Positions 31,421 through 40,299 are shown, numbered from the stretch's first letter. The stretch: DNA of 41,738 nucleotides from Acidobacteriota bacterium (GCA_021813555.1 JAKAKG010000193.1:1-41738), one strand, 5' to 3'. The notes: a model not told the origin generated them from the sequence alone. Numbers and translations: made by a program.

Positions 31421-32140
31421 TCATGGGGTCCTGCCGGCGTCATCGAGGTACAGGATGCGCTGACAGCCCTCGCAAGACACCACGTCCTCGCCGTAGTGGA
31501 GATCCTGTACCAGCTTGGGGCGAACCCCGATAAAGCAGCCCTGGCACGTACCCCCCTTGACGGCCGCCACGGCCAGTCCGTTGCGCTGGGCCGCGATGTG
31601 CGTGTACTTTTTGAACCAGGCGGGCTTCATCTCCGCCTGGAGGAGGCCGCGCTCCTTCTGTTTCGCCAATAGCTCGGCGGAGATATGTTCCTGTTCAGAC
31701 TTGAGGGCGGCCCGGTCAGCGGCCACCCCTTCTTCGCCCTTCTTGTAGGCATCTTCCAAGGGCGGCAATTCCACCTCGAGGGCCTCGAGACGTTCCATGG
31801 CCTTGAGAGACCGCTCTTCGGTCTTATCCCGCTCTCGCTTGGTGGCGTCCATCTCCCGGAGGAGGGCGCTGTACTCCTCGTTGGAGCGAATTTCGGGCAT
31901 CTTCAGCTTGAGCTGGCGCTCCTTGTCCTCCAGCGACTTGATGGCCGCTTCCTGGTCGGAGCGGGCCTGTTCGAGATCCGCCTTCTCCTGGAGCGCGCGG
32001 TCCAGCGGGTCTCGCACGGCGCGGACCTTGTCATCGATGAGCTTGCTTTTCTTGGGAATCTGCTGCAAATCGTGGCCCAGAGCGCGGATGTCCGTGTCCA
32101 GGCGCTGTAACCGGAGCAACTGTTCAACAATCGGATTCAC
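31421..32140 (-). CDS. Coiled-coil protein with C-terminal C4 zinc ribbon (CdsZ/DUF164 type)
   Basis: The 239-residue protein is a long antiparallel coiled coil (about 15-170, very rich in Glu, Lys, Leu) followed by a zinc ribbon with two CXXC pairs (GTCQGCFIG and VSCEGCQRI). This is the zf-RING_7/C4 zinc ribbon family, known from chlamydial CdsZ and its bacterial relatives. Nucleic-acid or secretion roles have been suggested, but none is certain here. I start it at GTG 32140 (VNPIVEQLLRLQRLD) because GGAGG lies seven bases upstream and because an intrinsic terminator occupies the region that a longer frame would use. Confidence 0.88.
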   Translation of the reverse strand: MNPIVEQLLRLQRLDTDIRALGHDLQQIPKKSKLIDDKVRAVRDPLDRALQEKADLEQARSDQEAAIKSLEDKERQLKLKMPEIRSNEEYSALLREMDATKRERDKTEERSLKAMERLEALEVELPPLEDAYKKGEEGVAADRAALKSEQEHISAELLAKQKERGLLQAEMKPAWFKKYTHIAAQRNGLAVAAVKGGTCQGCFIGVRPKLVQDLHYGEDVVSCEGCQRILYLDDAGRTP

Positions 32141-32159
32141 CGTCGCGCCTCCGCCCAAC

Positions 32160-32188
32160 AAAAAAGGGGTGCACTTCAGCACCCCCCG
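32160..32188 (-). terminator. Intrinsic terminator of the CAU tRNA
   Basis: The minus strand has GGGGTGC, loop TGAA, GTGCACCCC and then TTTTTT. It lies about 55 bases after the tRNA and just upstream of the zinc-ribbon gene's Shine-Dalgarno. Confidence 0.9.
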
Positions 32189-32243
32189 CTATGCTCTCCA
32201 GAAGAAGTTCTTAAGCCTGATCGGCACGCGCGGCTCCTTCTCG

Positions 32244-32319
32244 TGGTGGGCCCTCCAGGATTCGAACCTGGGACCAACCGGTTATGAGCCGGTGGCTCTC
32301 ACCGCTGAGCTAAGGGCCC
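32244..32319 (-). tRNA. tRNA with CAT anticodon, probably tRNA-Ile2
   Basis: This 76-base tRNA has encoded CCA. The acceptor GGGCCCT pairs with AGGGCCC, the D-arm is AGCTCAGCGGTGAGAGC, the anticodon loop is CTCATAA and the T-arm CCAGGTTCGAATCCTGG. The GGGCCCT-type acceptor and D-arm resemble the minor isoleucine tRNA (C34 modified to lysidine by TilS) more than elongator tRNA-Met. CAT anticodons are hard to separate by eye, so Met remains possible. Confidence 0.9.
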
Positions 32320-32334
32320 CGACCTAACCAAGTG

Positions 32335-32364
32335 AGTTTAGCATGGGCCGTGCCAACCTGTAAA
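32335..32364 (-). promoter_or_regulatory. Promoter of the CAU tRNA
   Basis: The minus strand has TTTACA (32359-32364), 18 bp, and TAAACT (32335-32340), with TGC directly before the -10 (extended -10). The tRNA would start about 16 bases after the -10. Confidence 0.6.
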
Positions 32365-32482
32365 GAGGGTGACGATGGAACCACTGGCCGGAGCACCGGC
32401 GGCCCCCCAGATATTGAGGCGTCACTCGCGAAGCCCGCACATGTCGTAGGCAACCGGGAGCGAGCCCTTGCTCCATAGCGCC

Positions 32483-32509
32483 AGGGCCTGGATTACTCCA
32501 GGCCCTTTC
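32483..32509. terminator. Perfect 10-bp hairpin downstream of the TPR gene
   Basis: AGGGCCTGGA, loop TTAC, TCCAGGCCCT is perfect over ten pairs. The plus strand continues TTTC; the minus strand (the direction of the TPR gene, which ends 71 bases upstream) has no T-run. It may still end or protect that message. The rest of the 260-bp gap to the tRNA shows only a weaker GGAGC...GCTCC stem and the tRNA promoter. Confidence 0.5.
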
Positions 32510-32579
32510 ATCACCTCATCTCGAGTATACGCCGCGATACCGGCTCGGCCCACCTCAAGGCAGAGCGCGAGCGTACGAT

Positions 32580-33851
32580 CTACTTCTTTTTATGCTGCTG
32601 CTGTACGGCCTGCTCCAGGCCTGCGATGGCCTGCTTCCAGGTCTCGGCGTCATCGGCGTTGGGCTTCATCTTCAGGTAGATCTTGAGTTCCTCAATGGTC
32701 TCCGGAAACTTGCCCAACTGGGCGTAGGAGCGGGCGAGCTCGCGGTGGCTGTCGGGATCCGCGGGGTTTTCCTTGATGGCCGCCTGAAAGAGCGTCACGG
32801 CCTTCTCAGCGTTTCCGTCGTTGAGGGCGTTGACCCCTTCGTTGTAGGTGGCGCCCTGGACCTGGCCGCCCTTGGCCTGGAACTCCTTCTTGTACATCTC
32901 GGCCTTGGCCTTGTCGCCCTTCTTTTCGCAAAGGTTGTAGAGCTCACCCAGGACGTTCACGTTGCCGGGATTGTCCTTGTTGTAGTCTTCAAAGGCGGCG
33001 ATGGCCTCATCAGTGCGATCCAGCTTCTTCAGGCAGGTTGCCCTGATGAGTTTGGCGGCCTTGAGGCTCTCCTTGTCCGTGTCCTTGGAGGCGATGGCCT
33101 CGTCGGCTTTGGCGAGCGCTCCCTCGTAATCGCCAAGGTCGTACATCTGCTTCGCCTCGGCGGTCTGGCTTGCGGTCTGTGATGTCCCAGTACTCCCCTC
33201 CTCAGGAGCGCCGAATTTGAGGTCGGCTACCATGACGGCCACCTGATGAATTGGACCTTCCGCCTGGCTATCGGCTTGACCGACCATTTGGGGAGGCACG
33301 GCTAGTGATTTGGAAAGCGGTGCCTCGCCGGGGATCTGAGCGGTCAGTTTGTAGCCCTTGTCGGAGTAGGGAAGGTCCGTTTTCTTATAGAACCCTTTTG
33401 AGTCGGTCTTCGTGGTGAAGGGGTGGGCTTCATCATCGAGATTGGTGATGGTCACCGTCACGTTTGACAGGGGCCGGCCGCCCTTGTCGTTGACTGTACC
33501 TTGGAATCCCACGCATTTTCTCGGATCGAACGTCAGATCCGTGAGGGTCATGAGTTTGGGCTTGGCGATCATTCCGAGGACCGGCATCCCCGGCAAATGT
33601 ACCGACACCTCATAACCCTTTTCGGAATATGGGATTCCGATCTGAATGTATTCACCATGGTCATCGGTCTTGACGTCGTAGTGATTTCCAGGGTTGGACT
33701 CATCCGTCAAGCTGACGGTTGCCCCGGCCACTGGCTTCCCGCCCATGTCGAGAACCTTTCCTCGGAACCCCTTGGCCAGTTGGGCTGAAGCTGCGGCGGC
33801 CACGAGAAACGTCAGGGCACCCAGGATTGCAAACCGGAACGCGACTTTCAT
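32580..33851 (-). CDS. Secreted protein with two carboxypeptidase-regulatory-like domains and TPR repeats
   Basis: The 423-residue precursor has a signal peptide (about 1-23, ending in ASAQ). Residues about 27-115 and 116-215 are two beta-sandwich domains of the CarboxypepD_reg type (GKVLDMGGKPVAGATVSL and GTVNDKGGRPLSNVTVTI). Residues about 230-415 are TPR-like helices (LGDYEGALAKADEAI, LDRTDEAIAAFEDYNKDNP, NAEKAVTLFQAAIKENPAD). The C terminus is QQQHKKK. Such proteins often scaffold envelope complexes. ATG 33851 follows GGGAGG. Its leader has two hairpins, one partly covering that Shine-Dalgarno. No partner genes lie beside it. Confidence 0.88.
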   Translation of the reverse strand: MKVAFRFAILGALTFLVAAAASAQLAKGFRGKVLDMGGKPVAGATVSLTDESNPGNHYDVKTDDHGEYIQIGIPYSEKGYEVSVHLPGMPVLGMIAKPKLMTLTDLTFDPRKCVGFQGTVNDKGGRPLSNVTVTITNLDDEAHPFTTKTDSKGFYKKTDLPYSDKGYKLTAQIPGEAPLSKSLAVPPQMVGQADSQAEGPIHQVAVMVADLKFGAPEEGSTGTSQTASQTAEAKQMYDLGDYEGALAKADEAIASKDTDKESLKAAKLIRATCLKKLDRTDEAIAAFEDYNKDNPGNVNVLGELYNLCEKKGDKAKAEMYKKEFQAKGGQVQGATYNEGVNALNDGNAEKAVTLFQAAIKENPADPDSHRELARSYAQLGKFPETIEELKIYLKMKPNADDAETWKQAIAGLEQAVQQQHKKK

Positions 33852-33854
33852 CTA

Positions 33855-33895
33855 TGCCTCCCTCGAAGAGGGTACCGCAGGCTCAGCACCTGCGG
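33855..33895 (-). promoter_or_regulatory. Structured leader of the TPR gene
   Basis: The minus-strand leader has a perfect hairpin CCGCAGG-TGCTGAG-CCTGCGG (33875-33895) and then CCCTC-TTC-GAGGG, whose right side runs into the GGGAGG Shine-Dalgarno. The second stem could hide the ribosome-binding site. No known riboswitch class is recognised. Confidence 0.4.
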
Positions 33896-33985
33896 CATCC
33901 ATAGTCCGTGCTGATCTTACGCTTCCCCCGTGCCTCTGCGTGGGGCCGCTTCGGCGGCCCTGCGTTCACAAGGTACTCCCTGCCT

Positions 33986-34013
33986 GCACCGGGTTCAAGC
34001 CCCGGCCTCCGCC
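33986..34013 (+). other. tRNA 3'-end-like relic (T-arm and acceptor strand)
   Basis: CCGGGTTCAAGCCCCGG folds as a perfect T-arm with a TTCAAGC loop, followed by CCTCCGCCA, resembling a tRNA acceptor 3' strand. No matching 5' acceptor (GCGGAGG), D-arm or anticodon arm is present upstream, so it is not a gene. It may be a leftover of an insertion or a tRNA-derived repeat, like the tRNA-Leu relic at 17.7 kb. Confidence 0.5.
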
Positions 34014-34062
34014 ACGGCCCGCGGCGGGCGATTTGGCTTAGCCCTCCGCCTGCCAGACCCTG

Positions 34063-34085
34063 AAAGAGAAGGCGCGCCTCTCCCG
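34063..34085 (-). terminator. Likely terminator of the rpsU-mutS2-dnaG-rpoD cluster
   Basis: Directly after the rpoD stop the minus strand reads GGGAGAGGCGCGCCTTCTC and then TTTC: a GC-rich hairpin with one bulge and a short T-run. It is moderate in quality. Confidence 0.4.
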
Positions 34086-34086
34086 C

Positions 34087-35748
34087 TCAGGACCTCGTCC
34101 CCTCCAGGAAGGCGCGCAGGTGGCGGCTTCGAGAGGGCAGCTTGCGCAGGGCCTTGGCTTCGATCTGGCGAATGCGCTCGCGGGTCACGGCGAAGGCCCG
34201 GCCCACCTCTTCGAGGGTGTGTTCCGTGTCGTATCCCAGGCCAAACCGCATGCGGATGACCCGGGCTTCGCGCTCGGGCAATTCGCTCAGGAGCTGGGAA
34301 ACGTGATCCCTGCGGTCTTCCGAGATGACGTGATCGATGGGCGAAGGGATGTCCTGATCCTCGATGAAGTCCCCCAGGTGGCTGTCCTCCTCTTCCCCGA
34401 TGGGGGTCTCGAGGGAGATGGGCTCCTGGGCGATCTTGAGGATCTTGCGCACCTTAGGCACGGTGATACCCATCCGTTCGGCCACCTCCTCGGGGGTGGG
34501 CTCGCGGCCGATTTCCTGAACGAGGGTCCGCATGGTCTTGAAGAGCTTGTTGATGGTCTCGATCATGTGCACCGGGATACGGATCGTCCTGGCCTGGTCC
34601 GCGATGGCCCGGGTGATGGCCTGCCGGATCCACCACGTGGCGTACGTGGAAAATTTGTAACCTCTGCGGTACTCGAACTTTTCCACGGCCTTCATGAGGC
34701 CGATGTTGCCCTCCTGGATCAGATCCAGGAATTGGAGGCCCCGGTTCGTGTACTTCTTGGCGATGGAGACCACCAGCCGGAGGTTGGCGCGCACCAGGTT
34801 GCTCTTGGCGTTCTCCATGTCCTCTTCGCCTTTGGCGATGAGGGTGGCGATGTGCTTGACCTCCACGAGCTGGGAACCCATGTGGTTCTCGATCTCCTGG
34901 AGGCGCGCCTCCACCTCGCCCATGCGCACGGAGAGCTGCTTTTTCTGCGCTTTATTGGTGATTTTCTGCTGGCGGGCCCTGAGGCGCTTGAGCGTCGCCT
35001 CCAGGGCGCGGATCTCCTGGTTGGAGCGCTTGAAGGAGCTCATCATCTCGTTGATGAAGCGCGTGTTCAGCTCCAGGCCCCTAATCTTCTGGGTCAGCTC
35101 AACGTAAATGCGGCTCAGGGCCCAGCGCAGTTCCCTCGCCCGTTTGGTCCTCGGGTTCGGGAGCCGCGTGATGCGTTTGGAGAGGGACTGCACTTCCTTC
35201 TGGATGGCGTCGATGCGGTCGATGATCTCGATCTGCTCCTCCAGCTTCCGGGCGAGGGCCTCGTCGTCGTCCACGTCGTCGTAAAAGGAGAAGTACTGTT
35301 TGGCCGCCTCCGAGTCCTGCTTGATCTCTTCCCCGATGTCCAGGATCATCTGGGCCGCGTAACGGGACCGGCTGAGGGCCTTGATCATGACCTTGCGCCC
35401 CCGCTCAATGGCCTTGGCGATCCGGACTTCTCCCTCGCGGTTGAGGAGAGGCGTCTGGCCCATCTCACGCAGGTACATCTTCACCGGGTCGTTGGTGCGC
35501 TCCAGGTCCGGATCGTACTCGAGGAGGGCCTCGGCGGTGTGGGGCTTGACGAGGGCGGGGATCTCCTCCACGACCCGCTTCTCGCCGATGTCGATGCCCT
35601 CGTCGTCCAGGAGCTGGAAGAGGAAATCCATGTCCTCGGTCGAGCTGAACTCAGCAGGAAGCAGCTCGTTGATCTCGTCGTAGTTCACGTAGCCCTTGCT
35701 GCGCGCGTAGGCCACAATCTCTCGAAAATCTTCCAGTCGTTCGTCCAT
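34087..35748 (-). CDS. rpoD: Primary sigma factor RpoD (sigma-70)
   Basis: RpoD directs RNA polymerase to housekeeping promoters. The 553-residue protein has an N-terminal region 1.1-like part, region 1.2 ([21 protein letters not shown]), a non-conserved helical insert (about 150-300), region 2 ([21 protein letters not shown] and [20 protein letters not shown], with the -10-reading residues), region 3 and region 4 ([27 protein letters not shown]). Length and domains are complete. It follows dnaG by 41 bp, in the classic macromolecular synthesis gene order. Confidence 0.97.
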   Translation of the reverse strand: MDERLEDFREIVAYARSKGYVNYDEINELLPAEFSSTEDMDFLFQLLDDEGIDIGEKRVVEEIPALVKPHTAEALLEYDPDLERTNDPVKMYLREMGQTPLLNREGEVRIAKAIERGRKVMIKALSRSRYAAQMILDIGEEIKQDSEAAKQYFSFYDDVDDDEALARKLEEQIEIIDRIDAIQKEVQSLSKRITRLPNPRTKRARELRWALSRIYVELTQKIRGLELNTRFINEMMSSFKRSNQEIRALEATLKRLRARQQKITNKAQKKQLSVRMGEVEARLQEIENHMGSQLVEVKHIATLIAKGEEDMENAKSNLVRANLRLVVSIAKKYTNRGLQFLDLIQEGNIGLMKAVEKFEYRRGYKFSTYATWWIRQAITRAIADQARTIRIPVHMIETINKLFKTMRTLVQEIGREPTPEEVAERMGITVPKVRKILKIAQEPISLETPIGEEEDSHLGDFIEDQDIPSPIDHVISEDRRDHVSQLLSELPEREARVIRMRFGLGYDTEHTLEEVGRAFAVTRERIRQIEAKALRKLPSRSRHLRAFLEGTRS

Positions 35749-35789
35749 CGGTCTGCGGTCTCCCGGAATCCCTCGTCCGCCGCGGCGCT

Positions 35790-37520
35790 CTACGGCCGGC
35801 CCAGGGCCCTCATCTGATCGAGTATGGCCATCTTCTCTCTGTTCAGTATTTGCACGAGCCCCAGATCGCCCTGGCGGCTCGCGTCCTTGATCTGCTGCTG
35901 AAGGCGCCGCTCATGCGCCCGAAGGCCCGCCTCCAAGATCCGCGTGATTGCGCGCTCAAGATCCTCCGCCGAGGGCACCTCGTGGCAGCTGTTGAGGATG
36001 AAGGCCAGAAGGCCGGTCTCCTCGGGGCTCCGAACCCCGTTCCCGGCCGCGAGCCCGCGCAGGAGGGGCGCCGTGGCCAGATCGCCGAGGATTTCCTCGG
36101 GAAGCGCACGGACGAGGGCCACGGCCCTGTCCCGGTATTCGGGCATCATCATCCCCTTCACCAGGAGCTGCTCATCTACGGGCACCTCGCCGCGCACCGG
36201 AGCCCCTTCCACGGGGACCGGTCCCTTGTCGCCCGCCGACGCCTTGGCCAGACGGCCCAGGACCAGGCCCACGTCCAGGCCGGCCCGTCCCGCCACGTCC
36301 TTGGCGTACTCCTGCCTCTCAATGGGATCTCCCACGGCGGCCAGGTAGGGCAACACATCATCCAAAAACGCCATCTTGCCGTCCACGCCGCCTCGGACCA
36401 GGAGGGGCTTCCCCTGCTCCACAAGGACGTCGAAAAAGGGCTTGGCGCCTTCCACAAGCTTCTCGTAGGCTTGGGCACCGTTCAGCTTGATGAATTCGTC
36501 CGGATCTTTCCCGTCCGGAACCGAGATGACTCGCAGGCCCAGGCCCTCCCCCAGCAAGACCTGAATGGCCCGCCGGGAGGCGGCGACGCCCGCCGCGTCG
36601 CGGTCGAAGTTCAGCACGACCGACTTCGCGTAGCGCTTGACGAGGCGAACTTGCCCCTCCGCGAGGGCCGTACCCAGTGTCGCCGCCACGTTGGGCACGC
36701 CCGCCTGGTAGACGGCCAGGAAGTCCATGTAACCTTCCACGAGGACCACTTGTTCCCTTTCGCGAACCGCGCTCTTGGTCCAGTTCAGCCCGTAGAGGAT
36801 GTCCCGCTTTTGGAAAAGGGGGCTCTCGGGGGAATTCAGGTACTTGGGCTCGTCGTCGCCCAAGGCGCGTCCTCCGAATCCCACGGTCCTCCCTAAGACA
36901 TCTACGATGGGAAAGAGGAGCCGGTTGCGAAACCGCTCGCCCCACTCCCCCCCGCCCCGATCCAGGACCAAGCCCGCCTCCTGGGCCTCCTCCGCCGTGA
37001 AGCCGGTCCGTTTGAGCCGGGCCATCAGCCCGCCCCCCGCCGGAGCGAAGCCCAGCTGCAAGGCCTCCTCCGTGGCGGGCAGGATCCCTCTTCGCTGCAC
37101 GTAGGCCCTCACCGGTGATGCCGCCGGGGCCGCCGCGAGAGCCCCCCGGTAGTAGGCCTGGGCCTCCTGGACGAGCTTTCGAAGGCGTTCCCTGCGGTCG
37201 GGCGCCTGGTCCCGCCCTCCGGCAGGACCCCGCAACTCCAGGGTCACCCCCGCCTTTCGGGCAAGGACCTCCAGGGCCTCTTTGAAGCCGACCCCCTCTA
37301 TTTCTTGAACGAACTGGATCATGTCGCCGCCCTTGTGGCAACCAAAACAGTAAAAAAGCCCATTGTCCAGGTCCACGGAAAAGGAGGGGGTCTTTTCCTT
37401 GTGAAAGGGGCAGAGGCCAACGCTTCGACGGCCACGCTGCGCCAACCTGACGTAGTCCTGGTAGACGGTGAGTGGCCCGAGGAGGTGTTTAAGCTCGTCC
37501 AAGTTGTGGGCAATCCCCAT
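35790..37520 (-). CDS. dnaG: DNA primase DnaG
   Basis: DnaG makes RNA primers at the replication fork. The 576-residue protein has the CHC2 zinc finger (CPFH 37-40, CFGC 58-61), the RNA polymerase core with TOPRIM motifs ([28 protein letters not shown]) and a helical C-terminal domain for the helicase. Residues about 105-130 contain a charged linker. ATG 37520 follows GAGGG. It sits between mutS2 and rpoD; a weak promoter just upstream could allow separate expression. Confidence 0.96.
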   Translation of the reverse strand: MGIAHNLDELKHLLGPLTVYQDYVRLAQRGRRSVGLCPFHKEKTPSFSVDLDNGLFYCFGCHKGGDMIQFVQEIEGVGFKEALEVLARKAGVTLELRGPAGGRDQAPDRRERLRKLVQEAQAYYRGALAAAPAASPVRAYVQRRGILPATEEALQLGFAPAGGGLMARLKRTGFTAEEAQEAGLVLDRGGGEWGERFRNRLLFPIVDVLGRTVGFGGRALGDDEPKYLNSPESPLFQKRDILYGLNWTKSAVREREQVVLVEGYMDFLAVYQAGVPNVAATLGTALAEGQVRLVKRYAKSVVLNFDRDAAGVAASRRAIQVLLGEGLGLRVISVPDGKDPDEFIKLNGAQAYEKLVEGAKPFFDVLVEQGKPLLVRGGVDGKMAFLDDVLPYLAAVGDPIERQEYAKDVAGRAGLDVGLVLGRLAKASAGDKGPVPVEGAPVRGEVPVDEQLLVKGMMMPEYRDRAVALVRALPEEILGDLATAPLLRGLAAGNGVRSPEETGLLAFILNSCHEVPSAEDLERAITRILEAGLRAHERRLQQQIKDASRQGDLGLVQILNREKMAILDQMRALGRP

Positions 37521-37541
37521 GATCCCTCACAATCAAACGTT

Positions 37542-37570
37542 AATGTAGTGCCCGGCTCCCACCCGCGCAA
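37542..37570 (-). promoter_or_regulatory. Possible internal promoter for dnaG-rpoD
   Basis: The minus strand has TTGCGC (37565-37570), 17 bp, then TACATT (37542-37547), about 20 bases before the dnaG start. Internal promoters between rpsU and rpoD are known in E. coli. This one is weak. Confidence 0.35.
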
Positions 37571-37616
37571 CCGGCCACGGCCGTGCCCCGCCCAGCCCGG
37601 CTGGAGCCTGTTTCGA

Positions 37617-39968
37617 TCAGCCCTTGAGCGATGCGAGGGTGACGCCGGCGCCTCCGCCCGCGGAGGGAGCGTCCTCGAAGCCTGAAACCAGGGGGCTGCG
37701 CTTCAGGAGAGCCCGGACGGCCGTCTTGAGCCGGCCCGTGCCTATGCCGTGGATGATCCGCACTTCCCTCAGATCCGCCATGGCCGCCCGCTCAAGAAAG
37801 GGCTCCAGAAGCGCCTCCGCCTCGGCCACGGTCTGCCCGATGAGGTTGATTTCCCAGCCGGCGTCCGCGGCGCTGACGCCGAACCCGCCGCGCCTGGCCT
37901 TCGGAACCTCCTCCGGCGGCAGGCCCTCCACGTCACCGTACCCGACGGTCAGGCTCTTCCCGTTGCAGTCCAAGGTCAGCCGCCCGCTTCCCGGATCCGC
38001 TTCGGATACGCTGCCGGTCACGCCGAATCCCTTGACCCGAACCCTGTCCCCCTTCGTGAAGAGGGGAGCCGGACGGGCCTCCGGGCGCGCCACTTCGATC
38101 TCCGCGGCCACCTTCTCTACCACCTCCGACACGGCCTTGCGGGCTATCCGCTTGACGGACTGGCGGTTGACCTCGGGTTTGAGCTGGTCCAGAAAGGCCG
38201 CCTCCCAGGCCTCGATTCGCCCGGGCAGGGAAGCCAAGAACTTTTCCTTTTCGGCCTCCGCTGCGCCAAGGGCCGCCTGGACCTTCCGCCGCACGGCCTC
38301 CACCTCGGCGCTCTTGTCTTTGAGCCGCTCCACCTCCCGCTCGTGGGCGGCGATTTCTTCTTCGAGCGCGTTCAGAATCTCCCGAAGGTGCTTCTCGCCT
38401 TCAGGAAGGAGAGACCGGGCCATGGCCAGGAGTTCCTGAGGAAGTCCCGAACGCTCGGCGATCTCCAGGGCACGGCTGGCGCCCACCTGGCCCGCTTTCA
38501 TTCGGTACGTGGGCCGCAGGGTGGCTTCCTCGAACTCCATCCCCGCATTGCCCATGCCCTCCGTCACCAGGGCTCGTGCCTTTACGGCTTCATAGTGCGT
38601 GCTGCAGATGGTGAACCCCCTGCGGGCGTGCAGGTGGAGGAGGATGGCTTCACCCAGCGCGGCGCCTTCGTGGGGGTCCGTACCCGACCCCACTTCATCC
38701 AGAAGGACCAGAAACGGCTCTTTCAGGCGATCCAGGGCCTCCTTGATGGCTGCCATCCGGGCCGAGAAGGTGGAGAGGTCGTCCAGGATGGACTGGCTGT
38801 CCCCAACGGTGGCGTGCATGAAAGGGAAAACGGGCAGGAGCGTGCCCTCGGCCACGGGGATGGGAATGCCCGCCTGGTGCATGGCGCAAAGAAGGCCCAC
38901 GGTTTTGAGGGCCACGGACTTGCCTCCCGCGTTAGGCCCGCTGATGACCAGGGTTCTGGTTCCGTTCAGATCGAGGCTCACGTCCAGGGGGACGGCGTCC
39001 CTAGGCCCTTCTTCTCCCCAGGCCTCGCGCCGCAGCCCCGCCAGCCCCGCGTCCAGGAGGGGGTGCCGCCCTTGCCTCAACTCCAGGCGGCTCCCGTCGT
39101 CGATGAGGGGCAGGATCCCCCCGCAGGCCTTCCCCAACCTCGCGCAGGCCAGGCTCACATCCAAAGCCTCCAGCGCCTCCCAGGTCGCCTCCATCTCCTC
39201 CGAGCAGGCGGACACACGGGCCGTGGCATCCAGGAGGATCCGCTGGATCTCCTCACGCTCCTCCGCGTCGAGGGCCGTGAGCCTGTTGTTCAGATCGACC
39301 ACCTCCAGGGGCTCCACGAAGGACGTGGCCCCCGTAGAAGAGGTGTCGTGGAGGATTCCCTTCACGTCCGACCTGCGGCTCGACTGGACGGGGAGCACCA
39401 GGCGGCCGTTTCGGACGGTGTAGGTGGCCTCCCGGAGGATCCCCGTCCCGAGGGTGCTGGAAAGGGATTCCATGCGGGCAAGGACCTGCCCGCGGGCGCG
39501 TTCGCGCTCCCGGCGAATGCCCCGCAGGCGGTCGGAGGCCGTGTCGGCCACCTCCCCGCGCACGTCGAGGAGGCGCTCCATGTGGGCCGCCAGGCGGTCC
39601 ATGGCGTCTGAATCGGGAAACGCCGAGCCCAGAGCCGGCTTTGCCACCGCCGGATCCTTCAGCCAATCCAGGACGGCCCGGCGGATGCGCAGGTTCTGTC
39701 GGAACTGGCGAAAGGTTTCGAGGGGGAAGGCGAGGCCCTGGGGCAAGCGCACGGGTGTCCGGCCGTATCCCTCTACGGAGATTCGGCCGCACAAGGCTTC
39801 GCCCGCGAGGCACTCGGCCGCGCGGGCGTGCCGGTGAAGCACATCGATTCGTTCGGTCCCAGGCAGGAGCGTCTCGGCGCGCGTCTTTCCTTCGGCCGTG
39901 GAGGCACACACAGAAAGAAGCGCCAGGACGCGGTCCCATTCCAGGGCCCGCAGGGTCCTGACGTCCAT
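37617..39968 (-). CDS. mutS2: MutS2 family ATPase with C-terminal Smr domain
   Basis: MutS2 acts on branched DNA (limiting recombination) and, in Bacillus, on collided ribosomes. The 783-residue protein has the MutS core with Walker A (SGPNAGGKSVALKT), DDLSTFSARM, LLDEVGSGTDPHEGAALGEA and the STHYEAVKA switch, then a coiled coil (about 520-600), a small beta domain (KGDRVRVKGFGVTG) and a C-terminal Smr domain with HGIGTGRLK. The usual LDLRG-like motif of Smr is replaced by INLIGQ, so its nuclease activity is uncertain. It starts at ATG 39968, 19 bp after rpsU, with no clear Shine-Dalgarno. Confidence 0.95.
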   Translation of the reverse strand: MDVRTLRALEWDRVLALLSVCASTAEGKTRAETLLPGTERIDVLHRHARAAECLAGEALCGRISVEGYGRTPVRLPQGLAFPLETFRQFRQNLRIRRAVLDWLKDPAVAKPALGSAFPDSDAMDRLAAHMERLLDVRGEVADTASDRLRGIRRERERARGQVLARMESLSSTLGTGILREATYTVRNGRLVLPVQSSRRSDVKGILHDTSSTGATSFVEPLEVVDLNNRLTALDAEEREEIQRILLDATARVSACSEEMEATWEALEALDVSLACARLGKACGGILPLIDDGSRLELRQGRHPLLDAGLAGLRREAWGEEGPRDAVPLDVSLDLNGTRTLVISGPNAGGKSVALKTVGLLCAMHQAGIPIPVAEGTLLPVFPFMHATVGDSQSILDDLSTFSARMAAIKEALDRLKEPFLVLLDEVGSGTDPHEGAALGEAILLHLHARRGFTICSTHYEAVKARALVTEGMGNAGMEFEEATLRPTYRMKAGQVGASRALEIAERSGLPQELLAMARSLLPEGEKHLREILNALEEEIAAHEREVERLKDKSAEVEAVRRKVQAALGAAEAEKEKFLASLPGRIEAWEAAFLDQLKPEVNRQSVKRIARKAVSEVVEKVAAEIEVARPEARPAPLFTKGDRVRVKGFGVTGSVSEADPGSGRLTLDCNGKSLTVGYGDVEGLPPEEVPKARRGGFGVSAADAGWEINLIGQTVAEAEALLEPFLERAAMADLREVRIIHGIGTGRLKTAVRALLKRSPLVSGFEDAPSAGGGAGVTLASLKG

Positions 39969-39987
39969 AGATGCGTCGGAGGAAGCC

Positions 39988-40194
39988 TTAAGCGTTAAAC
40001 TTGCGTTCCTGGGCCAGGCGCTTGAGGAGTTTCTTGCGGGCGGCCAGGGCCTTCTTCTTACGCTTTACGCTGGGTTTTTCGTAGTGCTGGCGTTTTTTGA
40101 GCTCCGACAGCACGCCCGCTTTTTCGCACTTGCGCTTGAACCGGCGGATGGCGCCGTCAATGTTTTCGCCGTCTTTCAGCACGATCGTGGGCAA
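39988..40194 (-). CDS. rpsU: 30S ribosomal protein S21
   Basis: S21 is a small basic protein at the platform of the 30S subunit, near the anti-Shine-Dalgarno. The 68-residue protein reads [19 protein letters not shown] and continues with [20 protein letters not shown] and a basic tail ([15 protein letters not shown]). The start is TTG 40194, behind GGGGAGG; the longer frame to the next ATG-like start lies in promoter DNA. It heads the cluster rpsU-mutS2-dnaG-rpoD, driven by a good promoter with a palindromic site. Confidence 0.96.
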   Translation of the reverse strand: MPTIVLKDGENIDGAIRRFKRKCEKAGVLSELKKRQHYEKPSVKRKKKALAARKKLLKRLAQERKFNA

Positions 40195-40257
40195 ACTTAT
40201 CGCCTCCCCTCTTTTCGGATTGTGCACCCTAAAAGTCTCTCGGCGCACGGAATGAGT

Positions 40258-40286
40258 TTTATACCAGACTTTTCAGGAGGATGCAA
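40258..40286 (-). promoter_or_regulatory. Promoter of the rpsU-mutS2-dnaG-rpoD cluster
   Basis: The minus strand has TTGCAT (40281-40286), 17 bp, then TATAAA (40258-40263), with TGG directly upstream of it as an extended -10. The transcript would start near 40251 with a leader of about 57 bases. Confidence 0.65.
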
Positions 40287-40296
40287 GCCCTTGCAT
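40281..40296. promoter_or_regulatory. Perfect palindrome over the rpsU promoter -35 (possible operator)
   Basis: ATGCAAG-CC-CTTGCAT is a 16-bp dyad with two perfect 7-bp arms. It covers the -35 box of the rpsU cluster promoter, where a bound dimeric repressor would block RNA polymerase. The regulator is unknown; the sequence does not match the E. coli LexA box. Confidence 0.5.
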
Positions 40297-40299
40297 GCG

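Noticed and set aside
33900-34013. tmRNA or intact tRNA on the plus strand near 34.0 kb
   Set aside because: Only the T-arm and acceptor-like strand are present; no 5' acceptor partner, D-arm, anticodon arm or tag frame was found in the available gap.
37749-39611. Open plus-strand frame of 620 codons opposite mutS2
   Set aside because: GC-driven shadow; the minus-strand MutS2 has Walker motifs and a Smr domain.
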